Shown: positions 18,816 through 31,831 of the stretch, one piece after another
Numbering within the stretch: the stretch's first letter is position 1
Layout of the letters: each line of letters starts with the position of its first letter
Assembly: GCA_963662175.1 (NCBI GenBank)
Contig: OY759217.1
Span: 8,744,562-8,808,561 of the forward strand
DNA: 64,000 nucleotides
Reading direction: 5' to 3'
Origin: Aradus depressus
Taxonomy: Eukaryota; Arthropoda; Insecta; Hemiptera; Aradidae
Translations under genes and position numbers: made by a program
The notes under the pieces: model-generated
Database searches by the model: none
Seen by the model: the letters and a program-made list of their open reading frames with translations, nothing else
Told to the model about the DNA's origin: nothing

Positions 18816-20350
18816 TGCAAAATACCTTGTTCGAGAAGAGGTCAAGGGACACGTACGAGTATCAGGAAATATATTACTTTAATGTTGTTCCTCATTTTAC
18901 GTTTTAAATGAACTTATCATTTTTAGTCGTTCTGGTTAATTTTAGAACATTGTAAAATTTCACCAATGTGTAGTATTGCATCGAATATTTTGGACTTCAG
19001 TAATTCTATATATAGGGTGCCCCACGAATCCTCACCCTCAACATTTACCTTAATTTTTTGACCGGACTTTTGCCATTACGTCTAGTACCAGGTGTTTCAG
19101 AATCGAGAATAAACATTTGGGTATATCCTACAAACCCAAAAACAGGAGCTTATTACGCAATTTTTATCGAGAATTTCAGGTGATAGCGTATGGTTTTAAT
19201 TTCATGTTTTTTTTGTTTTTTTTAATCTACCCTTCAAAATGGACATTTTAATACAATCTCAAGGAAAATTGGATTTCCCAGTCGTTACTGTAGTGCGTTG
19301 TAGTCCCAAGTGGGAGTGAGAAGTAATGAAATCTGTTTGTTACCAGTTACTTTTGTACCTTTCAAAATTCTATCAGCTCAGAGTTTAATGTAAAAGTCAT
19401 CAAATTGTTCTAGAGTGAGAGGTTCCGAAGATCCACCGCTAATTGTGGCATGAGGCTGCGGTTGCACGCCTCAAGGGTGGCTTTATCCAGCTCTCTGTGC
19501 TTCAGACTGCCTCCACCACAAGTCCTACCCTTCACTCTCCAGTAGCCACTTACACTCCTTTAATACTGTTATCTTCCTCGTCTCTCATCATCCAAAGATA
19601 GTGCTAATTCCTAATTTTTTTAGGTGTAGCTACCAAATCATCAAAGGTTTTACGATTGCTACTATCATATTAGTGTAATAACTTTTGCATTATTGATAAT
19701 GATGTTTTTCCAGCGTTGCTAATGAACATTCGGAGAAAAATAGAAGAGAAAGGGCTGAAATCGTGAGGTAGCTATACTGCTTATGTCAGAACGTACGCAT
19801 ACTTTCCGGACGTCCGGGTATGCCTTGCCTTTACAGCCGTGTGACTGGTTGTCCTATATATTATCAAGTCAAGAAAATTTTAACTGTCCTAGCGGCGGGT
19901 ATCGAGATTGCAGAAGGTGGAGTAGAATGGCGGGACCGGCTCATACCTGGGACGAGAGAGGCTACCCAGTATTCAGACAGTTTGTCGGCTCCTGGCGGGA
20001 ACAGCAGTGTGACGCGCTGGGGATGACGACCGATCGGCCCAGTTGGGTCTTAAGCCCCATTCTGATGCCGAGTCAATCTCGACACACGACGGATGGGTTA
20101 TGTTGCACACGTGCAAGGTGCATCCAAAAAAATTAATAATAATTATACACAACTGAACTTTCGCAAAAAAACATGTCTAACTGTGCAAAACAAAACTATG
20201 AGAAAAACTCGTTTAACCGCGTAGAAAAATCTAAAAATTTTTTGCCACAATATATATGAGGAGTTTTGAGGAATCCGTAAATGAAGAGAAACTGTATCGG
20301 AAACGGATGAGAGGGCGCACAAATAATATTGAGTAGTATGGTTAGTTGAG
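18816..20350. other. Unassigned; 117-codon frame at 19783-20136
   Basis: Most of this stretch is AT-rich. Between about 19780 and 20120 base composition is closer to neutral, and two overlapping plus-strand frames (117 and 68 codons) stay open. Neither translation shows a domain I know. The GC rise and sharp edges hint at a decayed transposon coding segment, but I cannot support a gene. Confidence 0.35.
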
Positions 20351-20352
20351 TC

Positions 20353-20700
20353 TTGAGTAGTACGGCAGTATGGTTAGTTTCATCATGGGGCGAACTACCG
20401 GAGTGTCGACAGCCAAAAGAGTTGATTAGAGGACCTGATAACAAAAGAAGAACAATTCCTCTTGATCAGTCCTGGAAGACATTGAGAAAAGTGATGAGGT
20501 ATCTACCAAGGGAAGAATACATCTTGTATCGGGTCATCCGGTCTTGTTCCGGGTCTATTCTGCAGAGAATATGAAGTGATGAAGGAAACCATTCACACCT
20601 CCGATGAAGAATCTTCGTTAGGGCGTTTCTCAACCCAGAAGGGTTGAAGAAACAAATCTTCGAAAAGATCCTGCGCTTCATTAAAGAGGAAAGAGCGTAA
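20353..20700 (+). pseudogene. Possible decayed retrotransposon coding remnant
   Basis: Consecutive frames stay open over short distances: one ends LDQSWKTLRKVMRYLPREEY and onward to a stop near 20574, another reads LNPEGLKKQIFEKILRFIKE then ERA and a stop at about 20700. The last piece, basic and amphipathic and ending in ILRFIKE, is reminiscent of the extreme C-terminus of Jockey/I-like LINE proteins. The similarity is weak; this could equally be chance or an unknown gene fragment. No splice or promoter signal is evident. Confidence 0.25.
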
Positions 20701-21247
20701 GGTAAGTTTGTCTCGGGCGGCAGTTTCTGGTCATATCTTTTATTTTATTTCATTGTTTGGCAGAAATGTTTAACAAAACATAATGTGAAGAGATTCACAA
20801 AAAACTGTGATTGCTAGAGGGGGCAGAAAAAGTTCTTGCTTCGGGTAGAAAATCTATAGGAAGCCTTGTCCATCAGGAACTGTATCACAGATGCTTCTTG
20901 AAATGTCATCTTCAAGAGGAGTTAATGAAGAGTTTGTCCGATACTGGGACCATTATCTAAATAGTTAAAGCTCTCGAGAAGACACTACCAACCTATCAAT
21001 AACAGATGATGTCCTGTCCAAACTGTAGGCAACAAATGATGTATTAGGGAAACATAGTGACCAATCATGATCGATAGTCTCACGGCAATATCGATCAGCT
21101 CCATCAAATCGATATTATAACAGGGCCGGATTGTGGGAGTCCCCATGTCAACTGCCCCATATTGCAACCCATTTTTATATACCTTATATTAAATCGGTTC
21201 GATGACGTCAAATCTACTAATTGCCTACGTGGGTGAAATTATAGATA
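20701..21247. other. No feature recognised
   Basis: There are only short frames and no repeat family match. Confidence 0.45.
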
Positions 21248-21325
21248 TTTACCGGAGCGACGAAATAGCGCTCTGGTAGTCGGCGATATGACCTCGAAAT
21301 TAAAAGCTCATGAGTAACAATAAGT
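21248..21325 (+). repeat. SINE S 3' fragment
   Basis: It reads 'taccggagcgacgaaatagcg', 'ctctggtagtcggcgatatgacc', 'gctcatgagtaacaataag'. Confidence 0.8.
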
Positions 21326-21481
21326 AACGATTGTGCTCCCATCATGGACAAGTGTTCAAGTTACTATTTTTTAATTCATGTTCATTCCTTAGTTAGCGCT
21401 GAATGCTTTTCTCAAGTATACTTTCAAGTAAAGACATACACTTATTTAATTTTAATATCTTTATAAATAAGTGTTTGTAAA

Positions 21482-21592
21482 GGTTAGGTTTGGTTAGGTT
21501 TTATTACTCATGCCCGGGCTTTAACTACGAGGTCATATCGCCTACTGCCAGAGAGCTCTTTCGTCACTCTGGTGGGCATGAGCGCTGGGCTG
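21482..21592 (-). repeat. SINE S 3' part with TTAGG-type tail
   Basis: The plus strand begins 'ggttaggtttggttaggttt', that is a (CCTAA)-type tail in SINE orientation, followed by 'tactcatgcccgggctttaac' and 'agctctttcgtcactctggtgggcatgagc'. It is 5'-truncated. It is one of four copies in the window with the insect telomere-type pentamer as tail. Confidence 0.85.
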
Positions 21593-23270
21593 GTTATAAG
21601 GCTGGCTTATCGGAAATCTCCACTACCATACCATTCATTTGAACCATCGACTTTCTCTCTTGCATAATAATTGTTGAGTTGTTTTCGCATATTTCATATT
21701 GTATTAGATAGTATCGTAACACGAAACATGCACTAGTACGAATGTAACAATAACTAGCCGCACTAGTCAAACAAAAAGTGTAGAAAAAAGTTTAAATCAA
21801 TCAACCTGGGGCATTTTGTAGATAACTTCACCTTGAAGAAAATGATATCATGTTCAATTGGTTCATCGACATCTTTCACAGAAAATTGAACAATGGGAAA
21901 GGTTGAATTTCAGAACCGTGCGTTAGGACCCGGGTGGCCAGCCTCCATCCCGCCGAGCAATGAATCTTGGTTTTCTCTTTAACATAAAACGATTTGTGAC
22001 AGCTTCTAGTTTATTATTTTTTCTCTATATATATAATAATATAATATACAAGAAAGTCATTGTAAAGACATAACTTGATGAAACATCCACTAAAAGAAAG
22101 TTTAGTTCTTGGTTGGTAGGCGGATGTAGTGGACTTAAGCGATGCTGGCCGACGCCACCTATCGATACTACGTTAACTACTCCCCTCAACCGGCTGTTAT
22201 AAGACGACGCATGCGCATTAGCTCCGATACACAAAAATCGAGTATTACCATCGCGGAAACGTAAAGAATAAAATATATGTATGCATATACGTATATGTAT
22301 TTCAAGTGTGAGTATGCGTGAGCCATCGTTTCACGTTAATCAGGTAAATCGGAATTAATCGTGTTCTTACTGTATTTCATACATAAAAACTGCTTTTCGC
22401 CATCATTGTGCTAACTGCACTGGGCATATGATATACCATTGAAGATAGCATATTTTTCATAACAAAATTATTAAGAAAACAAGTATTTGTATAGGAATGT
22501 AGTATATTATAAAAGAATATATATATATATATATATATATATTCTATATATTTAACAAATACTTGTTATTATATTTAACACATATTTATATATTATATAT
22601 TTTTTTATATTTTTTATATATATAGGTATATAGGGACTTCGATAACAAAGCACTTTAGAGTGGTGCTATTTTCATCATTTGATTTTCTTTGTTGAATATA
22701 GAAAACCCTAAATAAGCTTTTAGTGTCTATCTTTTAGACTTTTGAAATAAATTGAGTGTAAAAAAATTGGAAAAATTCATATTCATTCCTCAATTTCAAC
22801 GATCGAAAAATGTAGAAACCTGTGGAGAGCGAGTCCTTTCGGCCCGTGTCGGGAGTGATGAATGAATGAATGAGGCTTTACAGCTTATAAAGTTACAACT
22901 TTGTTTCAGTGAAGTTGAGTAATTATTATTATTATTATTTTTATTCTTCCCTCCTTCTCTTAACTTTGTTCATAAGTCATTATTTAATTGTTATTTACCT
23001 AATAATAAAAAAATAGGAAAATCATGTAAAAAAAACAATAAGATATAACACATTTTATGTAATGTAATCGCAAAACCAAATAATGAACTAAACAATTAAT
23101 AATATAGTAGATATACATACATATATATATAAAAAAAGATATTATCGTGCAAAACAAAAATTATATTATAAAAAATTTTATGTATATATAAAATTAAAAG
23201 GTTTTATTACATTACTGGTAAATGGAGTGTAATAAATAATAATAATCAAAAAAGTAGAAAATAAGACGGT
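21593..23270. other. Unassigned, AT-rich
   Basis: This stretch includes AT-rich microsatellite-like patches at 22018-22060, 22515-22640 and 23100-23190, and a (tgaa)n patch at 22857-22872. No gene is recognised. Family A's right end ('cgtgctgggaaagtaaatag', 'ctggtgatttaccc') appears at 23310-23350. Confidence 0.5.
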
Positions 23271-23527
23271 CGTTTGACTTGGAAGGGAGAGCGAAACGTT
23301 ATTGATTAATTCGTGCTGGGAAAGTAAATAGCTGGTGATTTACCCAATCATTTTTTTCATTATATTGAACTCAACGAATGTGAACAATGCAGTCCTCTGA
23401 AACGTTACATTTAAAGCTAAACTGGTATAATTGACAAAATAAAGTTGTTAGCGACAGTAGTTGGCAGTAACGTAACAACAACTCTACAAACCATTAAAAT
23501 ATTTAAACGATATGGCGGGGGCGGGAA

Positions 23528-25731
23528 ATGACCCATGGGCCAGTCACCTCGTAGGCCATGTCACCTCATGGACCATGTCACCTCGTGGGCCAGTCACCTC
23601 GAGGACCATGCCACTTCGTGGGCCAGTCACCTCGTAGGCCATGTCACCTCATGGACCATGCCACTTCGTGGGCCATGTCACCTCGTGGGCCATGTCACCT
23701 CGTAGGCCATGCCACTTCGTGGGCCATGTCACCTCGTGGGCCATGTCACCTCGTGGGCCATGTCACCTCATGGACCATGCCACTTCGTGGGCCATGTCAC
23801 CTCGTAGGCCATGTCACCTCGTGGGCCATGTCACCTCATGGGCCATGTCACCTCGTGGGCCATGTCACCTCGTGGGCCATGTCACCTCATGGACCATGCC
23901 ACTTCGTGGGCCATGTCACCTCGTAGGCCATGCCACCTCGTGGGCCAGTCACCTCGTAGGCCATGTCACCTCATGGACCATGCCACTTCGTGGGCCATGT
24001 CACCTCGTGGGCCAGTCACCTCGAGGACCATGTCACCTCGTAGGCCAGTCACCTCGTGGGCCATGTCACCTCGTGGGCCATGTCACCTCATGGACCATGC
24101 CACTTCGTGGGCCATGTCACCTCGTGGGCCATGTCACCTCATGGACCATGTCACCTCGTGGGCCATGTCACCTCGTGGGCCATGTCACCTCATGGACCAT
24201 GCCACTTCGTGGGCCATGTCACCTCGTGGGCCATGTCACCTCGTGGGCCATGTCACCTCGTGGGCCATGTCACCTCGTGGGCCATGTCACCTCATGGACC
24301 ATGTCACCTCGTGGGCCATGTCACCTCGTGGGCCATGTCACCTCGTAGGCCATGCCACTTCGTGGGCCATGTCACCTCGTGGGCCATGTCACCTCGTGGG
24401 CCATGTCACCTCATGGACCATGCCACTTCGTGGGCCATGTCACCTCGTAGGCCATGTCACCTCGTGGGCCATGTCACCTCATGGACCATGTCACCTCGTG
24501 GGCCATGTCACCTCGTGGGCCATGTCACCTCATGGACCATGCCACTTCGTGGGCCATGTCACCTCGTGGGCCATGTCACCTCGTAGGCCATGTCACCTCA
24601 TGGACCATGCCACTTCGTGGGCCATGTCACCTCGTGGGCCATGTCACCTCGTGGGCCATGCCACTTCGTGGGCCATGTCACCTCGTGGGCCATGTCACCT
24701 CGTGGGCCATGTCACCTCATAGACCATGCCACTTCGTGGGCCATGTCACCTCGTGGGCCATGTCACCTCATGGACCATGTCAGCTCGTGGGCCATGTCAC
24801 CTCGTGGGCCATGTCACCTCATGGACCATGCCACTTCGTGGGCCATGTCACCTCGTGGGCCATGTCACCTCATGGACCATGCCACTTCGTGGGCCATGTC
24901 ACCTCGTAGGCCATGTCACCTCATGGACCATGCCACTTCGTGGGCCATGTCACCTCGTGGGCCAGTCACCTCGAGGACCATGTCACCTCGTGGGCCAGTC
25001 ACCTCGTGGACATGTCACCTTGCGGGCCAGTCACCTCGTCGGCCATGTCACCTCGTGGACGCTGTCACCTCGCGGGCCATGTCACTTCGTGGACCATGTC
25101 ACCTCGTGGGCCATATCATCTCGTCGGTCAGTCACCTCGTGGACCATGTCACCTCGTGGGCCATATCATCTCGTTGGTCAGTCACCTCGTGGACCATGTC
25201 ACCTCGTGGACCATGTCACCTCGTGGACCACGTCACCTCGTGGACCATGTCACCTCGTGGACCATGTCACCTCATGGGCCATATCTTCTCGTCGGTCTGT
25301 GACCTCGTGGACCATGTCACCTCGTGGACCATGTCACTTCGTGGACCATGTCACCTCGTGGGCCATATCATCTCGTCGGTCAGTCACCTCGTGGACCATG
25401 TCACCTCGTGGGCCATATCATCTCGTTGGTCACTCACCTCGTGGACCATGTCACCTCGTGGACCATGTCACCTCGTGGACCACGTCACCTCGTGGACCAT
25501 GTCACCTCGTGGACCATGTCACCTCATGGGCCATATCATCTCGTCGGTCAGTCACCTCGTGGAACATGTCACCTCATGGGCCATATCTTCTCGTCGGTCT
25601 GTCACCTCGTGGACCATGTCACCTCGTGGACCATGTCACCTCGTGGACCACGTCATCTCGTGGGCCATGTCACCTCGTGGACCACGTCACCTCGTGGACC
25701 ACGTCACCTCGTGGACCATGTCACCTCGATA
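23528..25731. repeat. 17-bp minisatellite array, ~130 units (2.2 kb)
   Basis: The basic unit is 'gtgggccatgtcacctc' (17 bp), with variants 'gtaggccatgtcacctc', 'atggaccatgccacttc' and 16-bp 'gtgggccagtcacctc'. From about 25010 the array changes to 'gtggaccatgtcacctc' mixed with 'gtgggccatatcatctc' and a short 'gtcggtcagtcacctc', forming longer higher-order units. Because 17 is not a multiple of 3 and no unit contains a plus-strand stop, all three plus frames stay open and give the same 17-residue cycle MSPRGPCHLVGHVTSWA. The minus strand meets TGA every 51 bp per frame. I read it as a minisatellite; a repetitive protein is possible but unsupported. Confidence 0.96.
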
Positions 25732-26863
25732 TACTATATTACGTACATCTGGTGTTCATTTGTTTTTATTTTTTTTGTTTTCAGGTAAGTAACACTGACC
25801 CCAGGAGGCTTATTACATTCACTCCAATTTCGTGAATATAATAATATTTATATTTTGGGGAAGGAAAAAGGGGCGGAATTAATACAATTTATTTTTGGAA
25901 ATTTTTGTATCAATATGAGTATATACCTACATATATATATTTATCGTTGCTCTGAACAGATTTTCTCATTGTCTCTTTAAATGTTTTGAGAGGGATTGTG
26001 ATATTTGGCGGGGGGGCTGTTAGGCTGTTAGAGATGAGGTCAGACAGCTAGGAACCTACAGACCTTTCCTCCTCCGTCAGACTCCATAAAGCCGGCTGAC
26101 ATTACCGCAATGAAAGACTTTCCCCTTCTATACTCTTCACTTTTATCGTCCAATTTGCCCTGGCAAACCCTCCCCCACCCTTCGCCATTTTGCCCTGTCC
26201 TCTCGTCCACTTTTCTGGAATTGTCACACAATAAAGACAATTTTGAGAAATTTAGGGCAATCTGGTGTTTCTTACTTGGAAATAGCTGGTCCTACCATCA
26301 TAGGATCTTCTACACACATTCAATTTTCGTAAATATCTATTTTCCCTGCAAGGTAAAATGTTTTTCTTTGGAATATAAATATATAATATTGATACTGAGC
26401 CCTCTAAGTTAATGTGAGGTAGAGCAACCAATAAGAACAAAGCTACTATCAGTTCCAAAATTACTGGTCATCCTCTTGTTCACAGTCAATTTTTTAAACA
26501 TTTGTCTTTCCCTTGCGAAGAAAAATTTTTAGGTTACAAGTACCGGAAACTCAGTATTCTATACAAGTCTTTTGAGGCTTAAAATGAAATGAAATGAAAA
26601 GAAATTTCATTATTATAGGACCGAGGTCCCTAAGAATAAATACATAAAGAATAAAGAACAGAAAACAATGAAATATAGTATCAGTATGACGTACAAATAA
26701 ATAAATAAATAAATTAGTGCTATATTGTAGAAAACTAGACAATTATAAATATAAATAAACAAAAGATTAACACGAAAAAAACATAAAATTAACAGCTTCA
26801 TTATGAAGAAAAATAAATAAATAAAAGTAGAGTACTCAGTCTTCTTCTATCCTTTTATAGAGT
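25732..26863. other. No feature recognised
   Basis: AT-rich sequence after the array. Short frames at 26110-26412 and its opposite strand show no domain. A (taaa)n-like patch lies at 26697-26720. Confidence 0.5.
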
Positions 26864-27030
26864 ATGGGAGGTGAAAAAACTTGAGAACGCCGTCCTTCGA
26901 ATGGGACGTTCAGCTATGGTTTCGAGCCTGTGCATTGGCGCTATGACCCTGGCTGTTGCGCGTCAAACAAAAAACCCCAAATACTACTACTACTCGGGCC
27001 TGAGCGATGTCAGGTATTCGTTAAAGACTA
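26864..27030 (+). repeat. SINE S middle part with ~60-bp insert
   Basis: It reads 'tatgggaggtgaaaaaactt', 'gccgtccttcgaatgggacgtt', 'ggtttcgagcctg', then about 60 bp of foreign sequence (26938-26996), then 'gcctgagcgatgtcaggtattcgttaaagac'. The repeated 'gcctg' on both sides could be a short duplication around the insert. Confidence 0.75.
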
Positions 27031-27114
27031 GGGTGTCTCAATTTTCTAGACAATTTTTATTTGTTAAGATTTTTGAATAGTTAATAAATATAAACATCTT
27101 GTATAATGTAGGTA

Positions 27115-27350
27115 TTTAAGCCCCTAAATAAACTAGTCTTAATTTTCGTCCAATTTCTGCTAAAACTTTATAAATCTTTGTTGTGATATGTTACATTTCC
27201 ATTTCAAATTTTAAGTTCATAGTTACAATCGTTTCCACCTTTGAGCGCTCCACAATGATATCATAGCGAAAATGGTCAAAACGAAATCTCGATCTCGGAT
27301 TTCCGCACGATTACAATATTTTGTTATACCAAAGATATAAAAAAAGTTAA
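27115..27350. repeat. Family C dispersed repeat, copy 2
   Basis: It reads 'agtcttaattttcgtccaattt', 'gctaaaa', 'aaattttaagttcat', 'atctcgatctcggatttccgcacgattac', parallel to 7328-7700. Confidence 0.55.
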
Positions 27351-27926
27351 AATTAAAGACGGAAGATATTTTGAGTAGGTAGTGAAAGAATATTGACAGT
27401 GATACACCGTCGTTTTTTTTGTAATAAATAAGCTACCTGGAAGAAACTAAAATCACTTCTAAAATCCCCTTTGTGAAAGTAGAGGTCAAACCGGCGGGGA
27501 GGGGGGGGGGGGGGGGGGAAAGTTCTTCATTCGGATGATTTTTTTTTTTTTTTTTTTTCAGCTTCCTACGAAGGCCCAGGAGTTTCATTGTTATTTTGGC
27601 TTCTTCTCGACCTCCAACAAAAAAAATGGAACAAACAAGACCCTTGAAATAAATATATACGATGTTATGGTCTGATCGAAAACAAATAATAAAACCATAG
27701 CGTAGGTATCGGCAAGATTACAGGCATGCGATCCCGGGACCCAGCCAGTCTCTGGTTTGAAACAGAAAACCGGAAATTTAATAACGAACATTTCTTAGTA
27801 ATAACCAATACATGATATTTTTTTATTACTAGTAGCATTTTTTATAGAGAATGATAAAAAATTGTATGTTATGGCCTTTCATATATAGTCCATTATAGGA
27901 CTTTCTTATACCAACAATTTTGGAGA

Positions 27927-28860
<934 letters not shown>

Positions 28861-28889
28861 AAACAAAATGCGACTGGTCCATCTATGTA

Positions 28890-29217
28890 GTTAGTTATTA
28901 TGACTCAAGACCGGGCTTTAACTACGAGGTCATCGCCTACTACCAGAGCGATCTTTCGTCACTCTGGTGGACTCTACTGTGGGAGTCCTAAATTTTGCCT
29001 ACCCTAAATTTTTATTCACCTAGGGCAGGGGTCTTTAACGAGTACCTGACATCGTACAGGCTCGGGACCATCACTTAACGTCCCATCCGAAGGACGGCGT
29101 GCTTAGGTTTATTTTAACTCCCAGATAAAATAAACTGAGGGCCTCGGCCGGGTTTCGAACCCACGACCTTGAGCTCAGAAGGCAAGCACGCATACCACTG
29201 AGCTACCGGCGCCCTCA
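28890..29217 (-). repeat. SINE S, near full length, TSD about 12 bp
   Basis: The plus strand reads tail 'gttagttattatgactc', body, 'tcgaacccacgaccttgagct' and 'gagctaccggcgccctc'. The TSD is 'tccatctatgta' (28878-28889) and 'tccatctttgta' (29218-29229), with one mismatch. Both RNA polymerase III boxes are intact. It is inserted in the right part of family D. Confidence 0.95.
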
Positions 29218-29394
29218 TCCATCTTTGTATATTTACTTACTAATTAATTTACATGTCTTTAACAGCTGTTTTTATTAAAAACTCAACAATTTTGCGATCC
29301 TCTTCATCAAAATAATAATTAATTGATACCGGAATATTTTAACAATTCTAATGTGTGTAATTGTTTACATGACAGATATTACTGTGTACAAGTA

Positions 29395-29520
29395 AGTTAT
29401 CTCAGAACTACGCAGTACAATGAAACGAAGAAAACTGATGACGCCAAAAAAATACTTTCATATACACAGTAATGCCAATATGAAGGTTGAAAGTGATCTG
29501 TACAAAAGTGGTTGTAATGA
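29395..29520. repeat. Family E dispersed repeat, copy 1
   Basis: It reads 'tctcagaactacgcagtacaa', 'gaagaaaac', 'catatacacagtaatgcc..tatgaag' and 'ctgtacaaaagtggttg', the same order as 36885-37015. Confidence 0.6.
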
Positions 29521-29670
29521 ACACAACAGTGACCATGTAACACCACAACAGTAACAATGTAACACCACAACAGTAACCATGTAACACTACAACAGTAACC
29601 TTGTAACACCACAACAGTAACCATGGAACACCACAACAGTAACCATGAAACACCACAACAGTAACACCAA
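29516..29670. repeat. 22-bp tandem repeat, ~7 copies
   Basis: The unit 'gtaacaccacaacagtaacc' plus 'at' recurs every 22 bp. The leucine/valine/cysteine-rich frames on the minus strand here are produced by this repeat and are not genes. Confidence 0.93.
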
Positions 29671-30159
29671 CCCACACGCACACTCTACTTGATAATGGAT
29701 GTGCATATCCTTCGGTCTGTATAGAAATATAGATTTTGAAAAAATTTCTTTATTATAAATAAAAAAAATAAATGAATTACTTCTGTTTGATAACTTATTT
29801 TTAACGCCTTCTTTCTATGGAAAAAATAAAAAAAACAATTTCACACCTTCATGTAATTTGTGGGGTTTAAAAGCCGCTTCCATCTAATAAATTGACTTAC
29901 ATTTTACCATACAAATCATTGCCGGAAATTAATTTTCATATCCAAACATAATATGATATAAAAAGGATAAAAAAAAAATGAAGTAAAAAAAAATATAATT
30001 ATGAATACAAGAAGGGTGAAAAAATTATTTCAAGTTTAATCATATTCACATGTTACATCCACAGTTCTACTCGTACCAGGGGAGCTACGTCATTCGGAGT
30101 TGTGTTATCATCGGAAATTCATGATTTCCGATATCATGATTGTGTTTGTGTTACACATG
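29671..30159. other. No feature recognised
   Basis: Strongly AT-rich with A/T runs. Confidence 0.5.
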
Positions 30160-30555
30160 TGTAATCAGATCCCTCCAAGGACGACACCTATTGATTTTCA
30201 GCCATATCGGCCAAAAGGGGGGGGGGGGATTAGGGGGAAGTTTAACAAAAAAAACTGATCTGAACCAAGCTACCGATCTAGATGACAATCAATACGTGTC
30301 TTGCTCAGGAACCTCTCAATTCTCATACTAAATTTCGCATTCATTATTTCTTCAGTTATTTGGATTTTTATGTTAAGCCATCCCTATTTGCTTCCTTCCA
30401 TTTTGCAGATTTGGCTGTAAATAACTATGACTTCTTTATGGGATTCTGGATAAACAAATAAAATCTTTTGTTGATATTCTGACGGGAGTAATCGTGTTCA
30501 CACACAGATAGACATGATTTTTTGTCAATTTTGGAATTATTGGTTCGGAAAACCA
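30160..30555. mobile_element. Two family A fragments, opposed
   Basis: From 30160 a minus-oriented fragment ('ccctccaaggacgacacctatt', 'cagccatatcggccaaaaggggg', with an expanded G-run) is followed at 30350 by a plus-oriented one ('agttatttggatttttatgttaag', 'cttctttatgggattctgg', 'gacgggagtaatcgtgttcac'). Confidence 0.6.
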
Positions 30556-30559
30556 CATC

Positions 30560-30790
30560 CTCTCTCTCTCCTTCTCCAGCCCAGACCCGTTCCTGATAGG
30601 GCCTGCTTTTCACTTGGTTTGACCTCCTGGATCCACTCTATTAATCTGTCGACCAATCCTTCAGACCCTGTCTCAATGTTTCTTGTCTCCGTACCTAAAG
30701 CAGCTCCTGCGTGGGTGGCATTAGAGCTGATATGAGCCCGTGAATGGAGCAGGGAGCTGCCCTGGCTATGCATACAAATGGGGCCCATGG
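30560..30790 (-). other. Candidate coding fragment, unrecognised
   Basis: The minus strand keeps an open frame of about 80 codons including the segment ETGSEGLVDRLIEWIQEVKP, in a patch distinctly richer in GC than its surroundings. The composition and the amphipathic helix-like stretch look coding. I see no domain, no clear splice-site pair and no neighbouring exon, so it may be a host exon, a captured gene piece or a transposon remnant. It could also be chance. Confidence 0.25.
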
Positions 30791-30949
30791 GGAGGGTATA
30801 TTATCGGATAAATAGGATTTATGTGTATTGATACATCGGATATATGCAATGGTCATTATACGTAATATGTATGCATAGAGAAACATGATATCAAGGAAAA
30901 ATGCAATATCCTTACAGTTTGCTAAACTTTCTACCTCTTTAATCATTTT

Positions 30950-31150
30950 CCAGTACAATTTCAGTAACTTTCCCAGCTATACAAAGTTACGTTATCTGTC
31001 AGAAATTCGATTTTGAGATTTCACCGGAAATTCATTCAACTCCCCTCATCCCAAAAATTAAAAACAAATTTCCTGTTTATTTGTAAGTGTGTCTGGGAAT
31101 ACGATAACTGCCATTAGAATGAATATATCGATTCGAAATTTTAGTAAATT
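30950..31150 (-). mobile_element. Family A fragment
   Basis: It reads 'tttcccagctatacaaagttac', 'tctgtcagaaattcgattttgag', 'gtgtgtctgggaatacgataact', 'gaatgaatatatcga'. It joins the following SINE. Confidence 0.65.
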
Positions 31151-31159
31151 GAGACTTTT

Positions 31160-31474
31160 ATCCTGGCTTTAACTACGAGGTAATATCGCCTACTACCGGA
31201 GTGCTCTTTGGTCGCTCTGGTGGACATGAGCAAGACTCTTCTGTACGAGTCCTAGATGTTGCTTATTCAGATTTAGTTACCGAATCTAGAAATCTAGAAG
31301 TACCTGGCATGGTACAAGCTCGAGACCATTGCTTAACGTCCCAACCGAAGAACGGCGTACTTACGGTTTTTTTTTACCTCCCAGATAAAAAACTTGAAGG
31401 CCTTGGCCAGATTCCGAACCCGCGAGCTTGAGCACAGTAGGCTAGCACGCTACTTCTGAGCAACTGGCGCCCTC
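31160..31474 (-). repeat. SINE S, near full length, diverged
   Basis: The body is complete from 'ggctttaactacgaggtaat' to 'gagcaactggcgccctc', but carries many substitutions and a ~15-bp change in the 'ttagttaccgaatctagaaa' region. The B box reads 'attccgaacccgc', so it is weakened. Confidence 0.88.
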
Positions 31475-31831
31475 TACGAAATGGTGGATGGAACTGGGAC
31501 GGCCGTTTTTTGTAAATAGAAAAAAAAAAAAATGGTACGCGGATTCCGTGTTATACTTCGTCGCCACTTCCTACACTAAATCAGTGAATATATGTTTGAC
31601 TTACACCATACAAATATTTCAATGCCACCAGATCTTCCATAAGATTCCATTGAAGAAGCTTACACCTCATAAAATTTCGTTAAAATGTTTTTTCGGCATA
31701 TATGCCTTATGAAACTGAAAATATGTTAAATTTGTCGAAAAAAAAAAAACAATATATTTAAAAAAAAATAAGCTACTGTTATGTTAGAGGCAGATTACTT
31801 AGTTTCTTAGAAGCTCATATAGAAAGAATTA

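Noticed and set aside
19783..20136. 117-codon frame as a gene
   Set aside because: No domain, start context or splice evidence; an overlapping frame is equally open.
23558..25835. Long open frames of 120-400 codons in three phases
   Set aside because: They are all readings of the 17-bp minisatellite, whose unit has no plus-strand stop; the same peptide cycle appears in every phase.
29397..29683. Cysteine/leucine-rich minus-strand frames resembling membrane proteins
   Set aside because: They are translations of the 22-bp tandem repeat.
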